Shown: positions 1 through 7,542 of the stretch, one piece after another
Position numbering within the stretch: position 1 is the first letter of the stretch
How the letters are laid out: each line of letters opens with the position of its first letter
Origin: Candidatus Saccharimonadales bacterium
GTDB taxonomy: Bacteria > Patescibacteriota > Saccharimonadia > Saccharimonadales > UBA4665
Length of the DNA: 16,977 bases
NCBI GenBank assembly: GCA_025450135.1
Contig: JANWHZ010000027.1
Location: 1-16,977 of the forward strand
Reading direction: 5' to 3'
Made by a program: the position numbers and the translations under genes
Notes under the pieces: model-generated
Told to the model about the DNA's origin: nothing
Seen by the model: the letters and a program-made list of their open reading frames with translations, nothing else
Database searches by the model: none

Positions 1-103
1 CATTGCCTGCGGTTTCGACCGCATAGCCCTCAGCTTCAAACTTAAACCGGTACATCTGTGAAATTGCCGGGTCATCTTCGATAATTGCAATCTTTGCTGC
101 CAT
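1..103 (-). CDS. Response regulator receiver protein (N-terminal part only)
   Basis: Only the first 34 codons lie in the window; the gene continues past the left edge. The visible peptide begins MAAKIAIIEDD, has QMYR and ends EGYAVETAGN, which is the beta1-alpha1-beta2 start of a CheY-like receiver with its acidic pair (E9, D10). A Shine-Dalgarno GAGG (read on the minus strand) sits five bases before ATG at 103, so this start is well supported. It is closely similar to the receiver encoded just upstream (165-566), suggesting a tandem duplication in one leftward operon. The 61-base gap between them holds a perfect 6-bp hairpin (136-151, loop of 4) without a T-tract. Whether an output domain follows cannot be seen. 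Confidence 0.85.
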   Translation of the reverse strand, partial: MAAKIAIIEDDPAISQMYRFKFEAEGYAVETAGN

Positions 104-164
104 ATTTTTCCTCTATCGGCTAGTGTAACATACTGAGTTTCTCAAGAAACTATACGCTAACTCC

Positions 165-566
165 TTAATCTGCACGTACACTGACAGGTTGGTCGGTAAT
201 ACCTAGCACGCTTTTTACTACGGCGACTACCTGGCTTGGTGTGTAATGTGCTTTGACGATATAGTGGTCTACGTGTAAAAAACGAAGTGCCTGAGGCGCC
301 TCGTTTTTACTAATGTTGGTGAGTATAATTACACGCATACGCGCTCCCCACTCAGTGCTGCGGAGGCGAGACAGTAACTCATCTCCGCTCATCTCCGGCA
401 TTCGAAGATCGAGCAACACTAGGTCCGGCCTAAATTCTTTGAGAAGTCCAAGCCCAACGCGTCCGTTTGACGCTACTGCAACCTCAAAACCTTCGCGTTC
501 TAATTTCAGCCGGTACATGCTTTGTATCGGCAGTTCATCTTCGACGATCGCGACTTTATGGATCAT
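165..566 (-). CDS. Stand-alone response regulator receiver protein
   Basis: A 133-residue CheY-like receiver domain with almost nothing added. The acidic pocket E9-D10, phospho-acceptor D53 (LLDLRMPEMSG), switch residue T83 (VIILTN) and conserved K105 (IVKA) are all present, so it should accept phosphate from a histidine kinase. There is no DNA-binding or enzymatic output domain, so it probably acts through protein contacts or as a phosphorelay intermediate. The start at 566 matches the family N-terminus, but no Shine-Dalgarno lies in front of it. Instead its ATG overlaps the TGA of a 17-codon leader ORF (563-616) in an ATGA arrangement, suggesting translational coupling. The histidine kinase at 3045-5222, on the other strand, is a possible partner by proximity only. 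Confidence 0.93.
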   Translation of the reverse strand: MIHKVAIVEDELPIQSMYRLKLEREGFEVAVASNGRVGLGLLKEFRPDLVLLDLRMPEMSGDELLSRLRSTEWGARMRVIILTNISKNEAPQALRFLHVDHYIVKAHYTPSQVVAVVKSVLGITDQPVSVRAD

Positions 567-616
567 AACATTGAACTGTATGCATTTTCACTGAGCATGA
601 GCTCAATAAGGGGCAT
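563..616 (-). CDS. Putative 17-residue leader peptide (uORF) of the receiver gene
   Basis: Reading leftward from ATG at 616 gives MPLIELMLSENAYSSML and then TGA. The TGA (565-563) overlaps the receiver start codon (566-564) as ATGA. A GAGG Shine-Dalgarno (621-624) lies four bases before the leader ATG, while the receiver has none of its own. The leader lies between the predicted promoter (-10 at 635-640) and the receiver. This is the layout of a coupling leader peptide. I do not recognise the peptide, and an ORF this short can arise by chance. Confidence 0.5.
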   Translation of the reverse strand: MPLIELMLSENAYSSML

Positions 617-634
617 ATTTCCTCACGGGTGGCC

Positions 635-663
635 ATTATACCGATGCAAATGTGTCGCCGCAA
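635..663 (-). promoter_or_regulatory. Sigma70-type promoter of the receiver genes
   Basis: On the minus strand a perfect TATAAT (plus positions 635-640) lies 17 bases after TTGCGG (658-663). Transcription would start near 628 and give a leader of about 60 bases containing the 17-codon ORF. Confidence 0.65.
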
Positions 664-683
664 GCTTCTTTACGGACATGTGA

Positions 684-712
684 TTGACACATCGTGGACA
701 ATAATGTAATAT
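684..712 (+). promoter_or_regulatory. Near-consensus sigma70-type promoter before the ThiF-like gene
   Basis: TTGACA (684-689), a 17-base spacer and TAATAT (707-712). This is among the best promoter matches in the window. Transcription would start near 719, just before a small inverted repeat CTTAC-N6-GTAAG (721-736). It diverges from the receiver promoter, with the two -35 boxes only about 20 bases apart. Confidence 0.75.
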
Positions 713-753
713 AAGAACATCTTACTAAAAAGTAAGCAAGCAAGTTAGCAGTC

Positions 754-797
754 AAAACGGCGCCAAGTGAGGGAAGCTTCACCTGGGCCGTTTTTTG
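754..797 (+). terminator. Promoter-proximal intrinsic terminator or attenuator hairpin
   Basis: AAAACGGC (754-761) pairs with GCCGTTTT (787-794). The stem continues inward through CCA/TGG and GTGA/TCAC with a mismatch, and a run of T ends at 796. It lies about 35 bases after the predicted start site and 24 bases before the ThiF-like start codon. Most transcripts could therefore stop after roughly 78 bases, making either a short RNA or an attenuated leader. No upstream gene on this strand exists for it to terminate. Confidence 0.7.
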
Positions 798-820
798 TTT
801 TAACTTCAAAGGGAGCATCA

Positions 821-2962
821 ATGGCCCTACACACAATAGAAGAACCAGACTTCCAGGATCCCTCAGTAGGCTACGAATATCAAGTGGCCGAACATGGAGC
901 ACGCTTTAATCCTGCGGATGTATATTTTCACACCAACGTTACTGAGGCTGATGAGGAAAATGACTGGTCTGCGGCGGTAGTGATTGATGACGCGTTTGAT
1001 ACTCATGCTCAAGGCTATGTACAGGCCGGTTTTTTTGCTACTCACGATGCCGTTACAAGAGACCCAGTGACCGGCAAGCTGCGTGTGGATAGTGAGTCGA
1101 TTGATCGGGCATGGGGGCCAAATGTCCTTTACCACGTGGCAGTGAATCCTGCAGACATAAACGACAGAGCGACAATGCGCAAGGTTCGCATGGTAAGTAG
1201 TGATCTACATACGCTTCCCTCCTATGACAAGTTTGAAGGCACTTTATCTGATACCGGACGCGCTCATCTGGGTCGCATCTTAGAATCTGGCGCGGAGTTG
1301 TTTGAGATTGCTGCACTAGCTCATAGTGCCGCTGGTTCTCCAGAGGGTATCCACGAAGTTGTCCGATCCGAAGTACAGCGAGCCTATCTTGCTGACCATC
1401 CAGCTCTGCAACGGTCTCCTCTTCACCCTCCGGAGGAATGGGGGTTTGCAATTGTAACAAGTACATTCGACACCTTTGTATCCCGCTGGGGGAGGCACAA
1501 CTTTACTGTAATAGGCGATGATGTTCAGATTGACGATGAACGTGTCGATAGCCAACGTGTTGCTTTGAGACCGACTATCCTTAGCCCCAGCCGATTCTTT
1601 GACAATATATATCGGTCATATACAGAAGAAACATCCATATCTGCGAGGCGGCGATTGGCAGAAGAACTTGTCTACATGACTGAAGGTATAGATGACCAGT
1701 TATTGCCGTCGGACGTGAGACTTGCAAGACAGCAGATGATAGCAGCGGGAGTCGTTGGACGCAAATGGAGCACAGCTAAGAAGCCTCAACCAGAACCTTC
1801 TGAGCAAGTGCTAGCTGGCGCAGAAACTGTTAGTTGGGAAGAGCCGACTATTTACAATGGTGCAACAGATGTTGGGAGACGAAGGCTAGCACGACTTGAA
1901 CGCATGCATTGGGTCCAAAGGATTGATGAAGTCAGCAGTGGGGCTGACGAAACCGGCAGCTTCGCTACTGAGCTTTTTGGTATTTTACATCCTGATCAAG
2001 TAGGGGGCGAAGAAGTATATGCAGATTTCCTGGCTTCTAGGAGAGGATTTGGGCAAGATTATGGTAATTGGGTCTATTTACCATGGTCGCAACAATTAGT
2101 CCATTTTCCGCCTGAAGTTGATTTACGTAGGCTTTATACAGCACGCAATCAACACCTTGTGACTAGAGAAGAGCAAGAGCTGCTATATACTAAGAATGTA
2201 TTTATTGCAGGTATGAGCGTAGGCAGCGAGATAGCTGCACAACTACTCATGGGTGGAATTGGAGGAACGCTAGCATATGCCGATCCAGATCACCTTTCTC
2301 CTACTAACATGGGCCGCGTGCGTGCGGGCTTTGACCATGTAGGTATGTCAAAAGTGGATCTATTTGCACGACAAGTTAGTGCTCGCGATCCTTATTTAAA
2401 ACAGAGGCAGTATCGCCAAGCCATTGACGCCGATACACTAGAGACGATTCCGCCCAAAGACCGTCCCGACATTATATTTGATGAAGTTGACGATTTGCCT
2501 ACAAAGGCGATGATTCGTGCGTACGCAGCTAAGTACAGAATCCCTGTTGTTATGATTACAGACCTGGGCACTGCAAGCGTCATTGATATCGAACGATACG
2601 ATCTAGATGAAAATACCAAACCTTTTGGTGGCCGGTTGAATCCAGCTGAATTTGCATCGCTATTAGCAGGAGAGGCCAGCGTTGAACAGATACAAGAATA
2701 TAGAGTAAGAATGTTCAGCGAACTACTCGCAACCCAGCCACGCCTGGTTGCATCTCTTCGGGATTTGGAAAGCCATGTACTAGGTGGAGGAATACCGCAG
2801 TTGGGCTCTACTGCAGCTCTTGGTGGCAGTATCGGGGCTACTGTTGCTCGAGCAATATTGCTTGGGCGTGAGCTTCCAGCGGGAAGGGCTATAATCGATC
2901 CAGAGCGGATTTTGGCATTGCCAGTGCAAAACTTAGGCCGCGCAGCCATCAACGCTTCTTAG
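821..2962 (+). CDS. ThiF/E1-like adenylyltransferase fused to an unassigned N-terminal domain
   Basis: The start at ATG 821 is chosen over an upstream in-frame GTG at 767, because GGGAG (811-815) precedes it and the GTG lies inside the terminator hairpin. The product is 713 residues. The C-terminal half is an E1/ThiF Rossmann fold: nucleotide loop GMSVGS near residues 463-468, D488-P-D490 and TNMGR with R499, then a strand-rich part IPVVMITD and IERYD. Wording and spacing recall the Rv1355c-like ThiF family as I remember it, but without that family's nitroreductase tail. Residues 1 to about 320 look like a separate mixed alpha/beta domain, perhaps of acyltransferase (GNAT-like) fold; this is a guess. 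The whole protein contains no cysteine, so a thioester-forming E1 mechanism is impossible, leaving adenylation or an amide-forming reaction as in MccB. Substrate unknown. Confidence 0.85.
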   Translation: MALHTIEEPDFQDPSVGYEYQVAEHGARFNPADVYFHTNVTEADEENDWSAAVVIDDAFDTHAQGYVQAGFFATHDAVTRDPVTGKLRVDSESIDRAWGPNVLYHVAVNPADINDRATMRKVRMVSSDLHTLPSYDKFEGTLSDTGRAHLGRILESGAELFEIAALAHSAAGSPEGIHEVVRSEVQRAYLADHPALQRSPLHPPEEWGFAIVTSTFDTFVSRWGRHNFTVIGDDVQIDDERVDSQRVALRPTILSPSRFFDNIYRSYTEETSISARRRLAEELVYMTEGIDDQLLPSDVRLARQQMIAAGVVGRKWSTAKKPQPEPSEQVLAGAETVSWEEPTIYNGATDVGRRRLARLERMHWVQRIDEVSSGADETGSFATELFGILHPDQVGGEEVYADFLASRRGFGQDYGNWVYLPWSQQLVHFPPEVDLRRLYTARNQHLVTREEQELLYTKNVFIAGMSVGSEIAAQLLMGGIGGTLAYADPDHLSPTNMGRVRAGFDHVGMSKVDLFARQVSARDPYLKQRQYRQAIDADTLETIPPKDRPDIIFDEVDDLPTKAMIRAYAAKYRIPVVMITDLGTASVIDIERYDLDENTKPFGGRLNPAEFASLLAGEASVEQIQEYRVRMFSELLATQPRLVASLRDLESHVLGGGIPQLGSTAALGGSIGATVARAILLGRELPAGRAIIDPERILALPVQNLGRAAINAS

Positions 2963-3030
2963 ACATAGCAGAAGTCCGTAGCGAATTGAGCCGCTTAGAC
3001 AGCCAGCTTCTTGGGCTCATGACGATGTAT

Positions 3031-3036
3031 TATACT
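3031..3036 (+). promoter_or_regulatory. -10 box of the histidine kinase gene
   Basis: TATACT ends eight bases before ATG 3045, so transcription would start at or next to the start codon. No clear -35 box is seen (TTCTTG at 3008-3013 is a weak match at 17 bases). The kinase ATG has no Shine-Dalgarno, which fits a leaderless mRNA. Confidence 0.45.
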
Positions 3037-3044
3037 TATGCATA

Positions 3045-5222
3045 ATGCTAAGTATTGCTATTCTTGTTTTTAGTGTCTTAGCCAGCGCAGGAACGGGGTT
3101 CTTTGTTGTTGCGCGCAATTCACGCAGCACAGTAAATAGAGTGTACGGGCTATTAACGCTGTCGCTAGTGGTCTTATCGATTGCTAACTATTTTTCACTC
3201 GCCACGACTAATAGGCTTATCTACATCCGTGCAGTCATAGCTTGTTCTAACGTTCTGGTGGCAAGCCTGTACTATCTCATTTTCTATCTTGGGTCAAAAA
3301 ACGCTCGGTTAAGCAGTCTTCAGAAAGCCGGCGTTTACGCCACGGTCGGCATTTTTTTCCTTGATTTCACACCAGTAGTATTCTCTGGGCTGCAGGGTAC
3401 CACTAATCCTACACCGGTGCCAAGTATTGGAGCGATTTTATTCTTTGTACACCTGGTTTCGTTCCTCGTATTCGGGGTATGGTCGTTATTCAGGCGAATA
3501 AGGGAAAGCCGCGGCATCCTACGACAACAGTACATCTATATGCTCACAGGCGTCATGCCTATCCTGCTTTTTTCTCCTATCACAGGCGTCATCCTGCCTA
3601 TACTTTTGAAAAGGACTGATTTTATTAGTATTACGCCACTTTACGGCGCTTTCTTTGTATGTCTGATCGGCTACTCGATAGTGAGACATAAGCTATTTGA
3701 CATTCAGTTCTTTGTTGTTAGGGCAGCAGCATACGCAAGCACATTATTCGTAATCACATTTATATTTGTGACGCCTTTCGTATTTGTAGTTAGCCATTAT
3801 ATTGGCCGGTACTTAAGCACTGAGCAATCAATAGCTGTGGTGTCACTTAGTGTGGTGTTTCTGTATGCCTTACAGGCACTCCGCCGGATATTTGATAGAT
3901 GGACAAGCGCAATCTTTTTCAGGCATTATTACGATCCACAAGACGTGTTAGATAAGTTAAGTGATATCCTTGTGCGTACGCCAGAACTACATCAACTAGA
4001 ACAAAGTACCGCGTCGGTACTCCAAGAAGCATTGAAACCTCAATCTTTCCGCTATGTCCTTTTCACGAACCTAGTCAGCAAAGACAAGGATGCTGTAGCA
4101 AAACTTAGAGCGTTTGCACAGGGAGCGAATGATGCCATCATCGACGTTGACGACCCATTAGATGTCAGCAAAAACTTCGTCACTTGGTTACGAGACGAGG
4201 GTATAACTCTTGCGGCCAAGCTCCGTACGACGCATGAAGATTTAGGGTATATCTTGCTGGGGCATAAGCAATCTGGTGAGTTGTATAGTGATCGTGATAA
4301 ACGATTACTGAGCGTTGCTGCCGACGAGATTGCAATTAGTATGCAGAATGCCTTGCGCTTTGAACAAATTCAGAGATTCAATGTAACGCTTCAAGAAGAG
4401 GTAGATAGTGCTACCAGCAAGCTGCGTCGTACCAACAGGAGGCTTGAAGAGCTGGATAATATTAAGGACGACTTCATCAGTATGGCGTCACACCAGTTGA
4501 GAACGCCACTGACCTCAGTCAAAGGATATATCAGTATGGTTCTTGAAGGTGACGCTGGCAAACTGAACGGCACGCAGACGCAAATGCTGAAGCAGGCATT
4601 TGCCAGTTCGCAGCGCATGGTCTTTCTCATTACAGATTTGTTAAATGTGTCGCGACTCAAGACGGGCAAATTTGTTATTGATGTTGCTCCAGTTAGGCTC
4701 GGTGATGTGGTTAGCGAGGAAATTGAGCAGCTAAAAGAGACGGCACAGGTAAAGAACGTTGAGCTAACCTCTGTTGTGGATAAACCTTTTCCCATACTTA
4801 TGCTCGACGAAGTAAAGATCCGTCAGGTCATCATGAACTTTGTTGACAATGCCATCTACTACACCCAGGCCGGCGGGCATATTAACGTTGAGCTAATCGA
4901 TAAGCCGTCGACCATCGAAATGCGGGTCACCGATGATGGCATCGGTGTGCCAAAGGGCGAACAACATCACTTGTTCAGCAAGTTTTATCGTGCAACGAAT
5001 GCCCGTAAAGCACGGCCAGATGGAACGGGCCTTGGCCTATTCATGGCTCAAAAAGTCATTCTGGCGCAAGGCGGTTCCGTTATCTTCTCCAGCGTAGAAA
5101 ATAAGGGGAGCACCTTTGGCTTCTCGTTTTCGAAGTCCCGGTTGGTGGTACCGGATGGTTCTACAAACAATCAGCCAGTTAAGTCACCGCTTAAAGTGAA
5201 AGAACCTGCAGTAACGAAATAA
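3045..5222 (+). CDS. Multi-pass membrane sensor histidine kinase
   Basis: A 725-residue kinase. Eight or nine hydrophobic segments fill residues 1 to about 282, like the HisKA_7TM class of sensors. A GAF-like region (about 300-445) and a charged coiled coil (about 446-472) follow. The dimerisation/phospho-acceptor helix carries H483 in ASHQLRTPL. The ATP-binding domain has an N-box (N598, N602), G1 box DDGIGVP (630-636), F-box LFSKFYR and G2 box GTGLG (660-664). All catalytic motifs look intact. There is no attached receiver, so it should pass phosphate to a separate protein; the two stand-alone receivers at the left edge are the nearest candidates. The gene begins 82 bases after the ThiF-like gene with its own -10 box. 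The sensed signal is unknown; the many membrane helices suggest a membrane or lipid-soluble cue. Confidence 0.93.
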   Translation: MLSIAILVFSVLASAGTGFFVVARNSRSTVNRVYGLLTLSLVVLSIANYFSLATTNRLIYIRAVIACSNVLVASLYYLIFYLGSKNARLSSLQKAGVYATVGIFFLDFTPVVFSGLQGTTNPTPVPSIGAILFFVHLVSFLVFGVWSLFRRIRESRGILRQQYIYMLTGVMPILLFSPITGVILPILLKRTDFISITPLYGAFFVCLIGYSIVRHKLFDIQFFVVRAAAYASTLFVITFIFVTPFVFVVSHYIGRYLSTEQSIAVVSLSVVFLYALQALRRIFDRWTSAIFFRHYYDPQDVLDKLSDILVRTPELHQLEQSTASVLQEALKPQSFRYVLFTNLVSKDKDAVAKLRAFAQGANDAIIDVDDPLDVSKNFVTWLRDEGITLAAKLRTTHEDLGYILLGHKQSGELYSDRDKRLLSVAADEIAISMQNALRFEQIQRFNVTLQEEVDSATSKLRRTNRRLEELDNIKDDFISMASHQLRTPLTSVKGYISMVLEGDAGKLNGTQTQMLKQAFASSQRMVFLITDLLNVSRLKTGKFVIDVAPVRLGDVVSEEIEQLKETAQVKNVELTSVVDKPFPILMLDEVKIRQVIMNFVDNAIYYTQAGGHINVELIDKPSTIEMRVTDDGIGVPKGEQHHLFSKFYRATNARKARPDGTGLGLFMAQKVILAQGGSVIFSSVENKGSTFGFSFSKSRLVVPDGSTNNQPVKSPLKVKEPAVTK

Positions 5223-5233
5223 ATTTCCAAGCT

Positions 5234-5242
5234 TGTGGATAA
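5234..5242 (-). promoter_or_regulatory. Perfect DnaA-box match (single)
   Basis: On the minus strand this reads TTATCCACA, the consensus DnaA box. It lies just after the kinase stop codon and upstream of the extended -10 at 5267-5275. A single box could arise by chance or could modulate that promoter; there is no box cluster or AT-rich origin here. Confidence 0.25.
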
Positions 5243-5266
5243 GCCGTGGCATAATGTTGCGTACTG

Positions 5267-5275
5267 TGCTATAAC
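5267..5275 (+). promoter_or_regulatory. Extended -10 promoter for a short terminated transcript
   Basis: TGCTATAAC is an extended -10 (TGn plus a five-of-six hexamer). Transcription would start near 5282 and meet the hairpin terminator at 5331-5360, giving an RNA of roughly 75-80 bases, or readthrough into pgk. Confidence 0.4.
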
Positions 5276-5330
5276 AAAATATAGTTTGGAAAGAGCATTG
5301 ACTGACCGCTCCGAAAAATTTGATCCTGGG

Positions 5331-5360
5331 AACCTTGGCTTCTGCCAAGGTTTTCTTTTT
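5331..5360 (+). terminator. Intrinsic terminator between the kinase gene and pgk
   Basis: A perfect 9-bp stem AACCTTGGC / GCCAAGGTT (5331-5339, 5344-5352) with loop TTCT is followed by TTTTCTTTTT. It can end the kinase transcript, and it can also stop a short transcript begun at the extended -10 at 5267. Confidence 0.88.
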
Positions 5361-5423
5361 GAGCGCCAACAAGTTTGGTATTGTAGAATAGACATATAAG
5401 CATTAACGGTAAGGGTGGGTACC

Positions 5424-6722
5424 TTGTTCGCGAAAAAGACAATTCGAGACGTCGACGTTCAGGATAAAACCGTGCTTGTGCATGGTGAGTTTGACGCCCC
5501 CCTGACGGATGACGGTCAGAAGGTAGCGAGCGATTTCCGGATCGCCAGCTGCATACCGACTATCCAGTATCTCCAAGAGCAGGGTTGCCGCATCGTCCTA
5601 ATTTCTAAGTTGGGCCGACCAGACGGGGTTATCAACCCAAAGATGAGCCTGAAGCCTGTCGCCGAGTGCTTAGCGAAGCTTATGGATCAAGAGGTGGCGT
5701 TCGTCCATGACTGTATCGGTGACGAGGTCAAGCAGGCCTGTGCCCAGCTGCAGCCTGGTAAGCTACTGATGCTCGAGAACCTCCGTTTCTATCCTGAAGA
5801 AGAGCAGAACGACCTGGGCTTTGCGCGCCATATCGCGAGTGACACTGGTGCCCAGATCTTTGTTGACGATTGTTTTGCATTGGCGCACCGCGAGGAAGCA
5901 GGTAATAGCGCGATTACTCGGTGTGTACCGGTCGGTGTGGCGGGGCTTCATCTCGCCAAGGAAGTCGATATTATTACTGAAGCGATGGAAAATCCCCAGC
6001 GGCCGCTTATGGCGGTCGTTGGCGGCGCTAAGATATCCGACAAAATTGAGTTCTTGTATAAATTTATCGACATCGCTGACGTGATAGCTATCGGGGGTGC
6101 TATGGCCAATACCTTCCTTGCGGCTAAGGGTATCGATATCGCTGAGAGCTTGTATGAGAAAGATGATATCGGAATCGCTAAAGAAATCATGGATAAAGCG
6201 GCCGACAAGGCACGCAAACAGCCGTTTGTTTTCGCGTTACCTTACGATGGCGTCGTGGCGCGTAAAATCGATAAGCTAGCGCCAACGCGTATCATCGATT
6301 GGAGCGCGCACGTCATCGCCAGTATCGAAAATTATCCGAAGCGTCCGCCACATGCTGCGTCGCAAATCAAGGATGACGAACACATTTTAGATATCGGTCC
6401 GTTTACTGGTTCGTTCTATGCTGGCGCGATGCAGCTCGCGAGCACGGTCATCTGGAACGGCTCGATGGGGGTAACAGAACAGGCGGGCACGCAGGGCCCG
6501 GTCGGACCGTATTCGCATGGCACAGAGCTGATGGTTGAGGCAATGCTTGGCCAGTTTGGCCACCGGCCGTTCAGTCTGGTTGGCGGCGGCGATACGGTCG
6601 GCTACGTCGAAGCCCGCGGTCTCGTCAAGGCCTTCGACCATGTCTCGACTGGCGGTGGCGCAAGCTTGGAGCTCATGGCCGGTCATACGTTACCTGGCGT
6701 TGAAGCCTTACAAGATAAATAA
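5424..6722 (+). CDS. pgk: Phosphoglycerate kinase
   Basis: Cytosolic enzyme that transfers phosphate from 1,3-bisphosphoglycerate to ADP in glycolysis. TTG at 5424 is preferred over the in-frame GTG at 5415: it gives the typical N-terminus MFAKKTIRDVDV and leaves a purine-rich AAGGGTGG at a workable distance. The resulting length is 432 residues, slightly longer than usual. Recognisable motifs include LGRPDG, LLMLENLRFYPEEE, GGAKISDKI, IGGAMANTFL, WNGSMG, GGGDT and STGGGASLE. Oddities lie in the 3-phosphoglycerate site: the usual RVDFNVPL reads HGEFDAPL (E22 and D24 replace Asp and Asn), and SHLGRP reads SKLGRP (K62 replaces His); the Arg of DFRI (R39) is kept. It leads a tight unit with tpiA (25-base gap). 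A possible -10 TAGAAT (5384-5389) precedes it. Confidence 0.95.
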   Translation: MFAKKTIRDVDVQDKTVLVHGEFDAPLTDDGQKVASDFRIASCIPTIQYLQEQGCRIVLISKLGRPDGVINPKMSLKPVAECLAKLMDQEVAFVHDCIGDEVKQACAQLQPGKLLMLENLRFYPEEEQNDLGFARHIASDTGAQIFVDDCFALAHREEAGNSAITRCVPVGVAGLHLAKEVDIITEAMENPQRPLMAVVGGAKISDKIEFLYKFIDIADVIAIGGAMANTFLAAKGIDIAESLYEKDDIGIAKEIMDKAADKARKQPFVFALPYDGVVARKIDKLAPTRIIDWSAHVIASIENYPKRPPHAASQIKDDEHILDIGPFTGSFYAGAMQLASTVIWNGSMGVTEQAGTQGPVGPYSHGTELMVEAMLGQFGHRPFSLVGGGDTVGYVEARGLVKAFDHVSTGGGASLELMAGHTLPGVEALQDK

Positions 6723-6727
6723 TGCTG

Positions 6728-6733
6728 TACAAT
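6728..6733 (+). promoter_or_regulatory. Possible -10 box before tpiA
   Basis: TACAAT begins six bases after the pgk stop and ends 14 bases before the tpiA ATG, which has no Shine-Dalgarno. No -35 or TGn element is visible, so tpiA may simply be cotranscribed with pgk. Confidence 0.35.
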
Positions 6734-6747
6734 AAACCATAAGTGCT

Positions 6748-7542
6748 ATGAGAAAAATGCTCATCGTCGGTAACTGGAAGATGCACTTGAATGTGCATGA
6801 GTCGAGTCTAATGGTGCATCGGCTCAACGAACGGATTGCGACTCACCGCGATCTTGAAGTCGCACTTGCTCCCAGCATGATTGCGCTTCAGCCGGTTAGC
6901 TTGGAAATCGATCGGCGGAAATTTCGGCTTGCAGCCCAGAACGGCTTTTATAAGGATGAGGGCGCCTACACTGGTGAGACGAGCTTTACGCAGCTACGCG
7001 AGCTGGTGCACTATGCCATTATCGGTCACTCAGAACGCCGGATATATTTTAATGAGACGCTAGAAGTTGTCCGTGATAAAGTGACTGCTGCCGTGCGCAA
7101 TAAGATCACGCCTATCTTGTGCATTGGTGAAACGTACGAAGAGCGACACGGCGGTGAAACCAAACAGGTCCTACACGATCAACTGACCACGGCACTTAGT
7201 GACCTGACCGCCAGCGACATCGAAGATATGGTTATCGCCTATGAGCCGGTCTGGGCCATTAGTACTTTCGGCGGCGTTCTCGCGAAGCCGTATGAAGCCG
7301 CAGAAGCAATGCAGCGTATCCGCTACGAAATCGAAGAATTATACGGTAAACGTGCCGCAGGCATGGTACGAATTATATATGGCGGCAGTGTTGACGATCA
7401 AATCGCGCGTGGTTACCTAGAACTACCGGATTGCGATGGCGCTATGCCAGGCGCAGCCAGCCTGAATTATCATAAATTTACTGCCATTGTAGCTACCGCA
7501 TACCAGTTGGTACAGGAACGGAGGAAAGAACATGGCGAATAG
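6748..7542 (+). CDS. tpiA: Triosephosphate isomerase
   Basis: Interconverts dihydroxyacetone phosphate and glyceraldehyde-3-phosphate in the cytosol. The 264-residue TIM barrel shows the substrate-binding N9 and K11 (VGNWKM), catalytic H94 (IGHSERR), catalytic base E166 (AYEPVWAI) and the phosphate-binding YGGSV. The start ATG gives the normal N-terminus. The phosphate lid after E166 departs from the usual WAIGTGKTA: it reads WAISTFGGVLAKP, which is changed and appears longer. The late glycine-rich GALVGGASL motif is changed to GAMPGAASL. Such changes could alter lid motion or substrate range, but the catalytic triad remains. The gene follows pgk closely, and its end overlaps the next start by 11 bases. 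Confidence 0.95.
   Translation: MRKMLIVGNWKMHLNVHESSLMVHRLNERIATHRDLEVALAPSMIALQPVSLEIDRRKFRLAAQNGFYKDEGAYTGETSFTQLRELVHYAIIGHSERRIYFNETLEVVRDKVTAAVRNKITPILCIGETYEERHGGETKQVLHDQLTTALSDLTASDIEDMVIAYEPVWAISTFGGVLAKPYEAAEAMQRIRYEIEELYGKRAAGMVRIIYGGSVDDQIARGYLELPDCDGAMPGAASLNYHKFTAIVATAYQLVQERRKEHGE

Noticed and set aside
946..970. CTGATGA followed by GAAAA inside the ThiF-like gene, resembling a hammerhead core
   Set aside because: There is no stem II between the two motifs and no flanking stems; it is coding sequence.
2392..2952. A 186-codon open frame on the minus strand
   Set aside because: It is antisense to the well-supported ThiF domain and has shadow composition.
5234..5242. Replication origin suggested by a perfect DnaA box
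   Set aside because: Only one box is present, with no cluster, AT-rich unwinding region or dnaA/dnaN neighbours.
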